DNA from: Pleurotus djamor
Taxonomy: Eukaryota; Basidiomycota; Agaricomycetes; Agaricales; Pleurotaceae
NCBI GenBank assembly: GCA_029747585.1
Contig: JAPEVF010000029.1
Span: 1 to 64,000, forward strand
Length of the DNA: 64,000 nucleotides
Direction of reading: 5' to 3'
The position numbers and the translations under genes are program-made. This document shows, piece after piece, positions 62,811 through 64,000 of the stretch. The notes under the pieces are model-generated. The model was given only the letters and a program-made list of their open reading frames with translations. It was not told the DNA's origin and did not search any database. Numbering within the stretch: position 1 is the stretch's first letter; each line of letters starts with the position of its first letter.

Positions 62811-64000
62811 ATGCTCAGCGTCCAGCCAGCCATGTCCTCTGCCACCGACACCAAGGCCTCTCGTCCTCGACCAGCCAACCTGGTTCCCCCTTCTCCTCGT
62901 CCTCTGTCGACGCCAGGATTGTCATTGCTTTCTCCACGTCTCATGACACCGAGCAGCTCGATGAGGCCTACGAGTGAATTCATCCCAAGCGCAACCCTCC
63001 CAGCTCGCGATGGTGCGTAATGATTGTTGCTGGTCTCATAGTAACCACTAAATCACGTCCGTCTCGCAACAGTGGAGTCCCTCGATCAATGGTTTGCCAA
63101 TTTCCAAAATTACGAAGCGACATTGGTAAGATTTTTTCTCTGGTGCACTCAATCGGTTCTCTAATGACCCGACAACAGGAAGAGATGGCTGCTGCTTCGA
63201 CCGATCCCAAATTCCATGAAGAACTGACCACGATCGAACACTGTAGGTTGTTGATTTCGCCTGAAGATATCTGTGTCCTGACGTTATTCGTCTTCTTCTA
63301 GGGTTTAAAATCCTTTCTGAGCCAGAACGCACGGCTACTCTATACACGCTTCTCCAACACTCTTCCCAGGTTCAGATTCGTTTCTTGATCGCTGTCCTTC
63401 AGCAAATGCTCAAGACGGATGCAAACCCTCCTCCCACTGGTATGTGCACCTTCCACCGTCAGAAAAATACCGTACTAATACCAAGATCAGCATCCATTGA
63501 GGGCCAAATCATCAAAGGCAAAGCTCGCAATGCCCGTCCCCCAAGTCTCAACATCCCCGAGATCGGTGCTCAGTCCCCATTCCCTTCTGCCGTAGAGTCT
63601 GCTGCACTTCGCTCTTCCGAGCCTAGTGTGCTAGAACCCAAAGGGCAGGATCTCCTCGTCAGCGCACCTGCCAACGTCAGCTGGGACAGCATGGTGAAAA
63701 CGCCGTCCACCCCCATGTTCAGCAACGCCAAATCCACAAAAATAGACCAACCCCAATACCCCGGTACCCAACACCCCGCAATGGCTATGCCTGGCTTCCC
63801 AGGAAATGCCTTTAATCTCAATATGATGGGAGCGATGGGGCTGTCAGCTGAAGCTCAGGTTTTGGCGATGCAGATGATGATGAACAATCTCGCTCAGTCC
63901 GGTCAGATGCAGATGCCTCAGCAGCCGAAAACGAGCCGCCAGCCGTCTGGTTCGCAGGGTCAACGCTCGAGCAACCCTCGTCAGACTGGTTCAAACAACA
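62811..64000 (+). CDS. VTS1: Vts1/Smaug-type RNA-binding protein, 5' part
   Basis: Post-transcriptional regulator that binds hairpins in mRNA through a SAM domain and promotes decay; the SAM domain would lie beyond the right edge. Starts [20 protein letters not shown] at 62811, with a second in-frame ATG at residue 8. Introns at about 63004-63073, 63125-63178, 63242-63300 and 63440-63490 join in frame. The conserved Vts1 N-terminal helical domain reads [40 protein letters not shown] and [21 protein letters not shown] Gln/Met/Pro-rich low-complexity region follows ([20 protein letters not shown]). The gene is cut by the window end. Confidence 0.85.

Overview
This is a draft-quality (scattered N bases), intron-rich eukaryotic window. 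Nearly all genes are cut by introns of about 45-65 bases with GT...AG ends, intergenic gaps are short, and the families are fungal. They include a p67phox-like NoxR, a glucoamylase with a starch-binding module, Zn2Cys6 factors, an Ams2/SPT21-like protein, an Mtf2-like mitochondrial factor and Lro1-type PDAT. I read it as a basidiomycete of the Agaricomycetes, probably Agaricales. No plasmid, phage, CRISPR or clear transposon was seen.

Layout. 1-86 is the start of a flavin-dependent oxidoreductase/halogenase running off the left edge. 1854-2827 is an orphan gene. 2917-5847 is PDAT (minus), divergent from an aldo-keto reductase (6284-7771). 7904-11228 is a DUF300/TMEM184 membrane protein (minus), divergent from a secreted serine carboxypeptidase (12025-14536). 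14658-17066 is an Egt1-like sulfoxide synthase without the usual methyltransferase domain. 18384-20745 is the GRC3 kinase. 20911-24311 is an Ams2/SPT21-like regulator. 24558-28940 encodes an MLKL-like helical domain, a protein kinase and an armadillo-repeat array in what appears to be one gene. 29070-30135 is a multi-pass membrane protein, divergent from TFIIIA (30229-31910). 31936-32970 is a DUF1932-type dehydrogenase beside two intron-containing tRNA-Gln(TTG) genes, then a GH15 glucoamylase (33353-35460).

The right half holds a Drs2-type P4-ATPase (37476-42469), NoxR (43497-45527), a second DUF1932-type dehydrogenase paralogous to the first (46438-47504), a WW-MyTH4-RhoGAP protein (48362-51653), an Mtf2-like factor (51908-53211), a combined C2H2/Zn2Cys6 transcription factor (54352-57141), a CECR5/HDHD5-type HAD protein (57543-59454), divergent from histidinol-phosphatase HIS2 (59608-60663), an intronless type II membrane glycosyltransferase-like protein (60726-62522) and the 5' part of VTS1 (62811 onward).

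Most genes are housekeeping and do not form an obvious pathway. The strongest candidate for an unusual system is the MLKL-like/kinase/ARM gene. It has the layout expected of a cell-death or allorecognition signalling protein, and its ARM repeats are carried on exons bounded by phase-1 introns. A second candidate is the Egt1-like enzyme with an unknown N-terminal region in place of the methyltransferase. Gene ends and splice sites below were read by eye and may be off by a few bases, especially in N-rich stretches.
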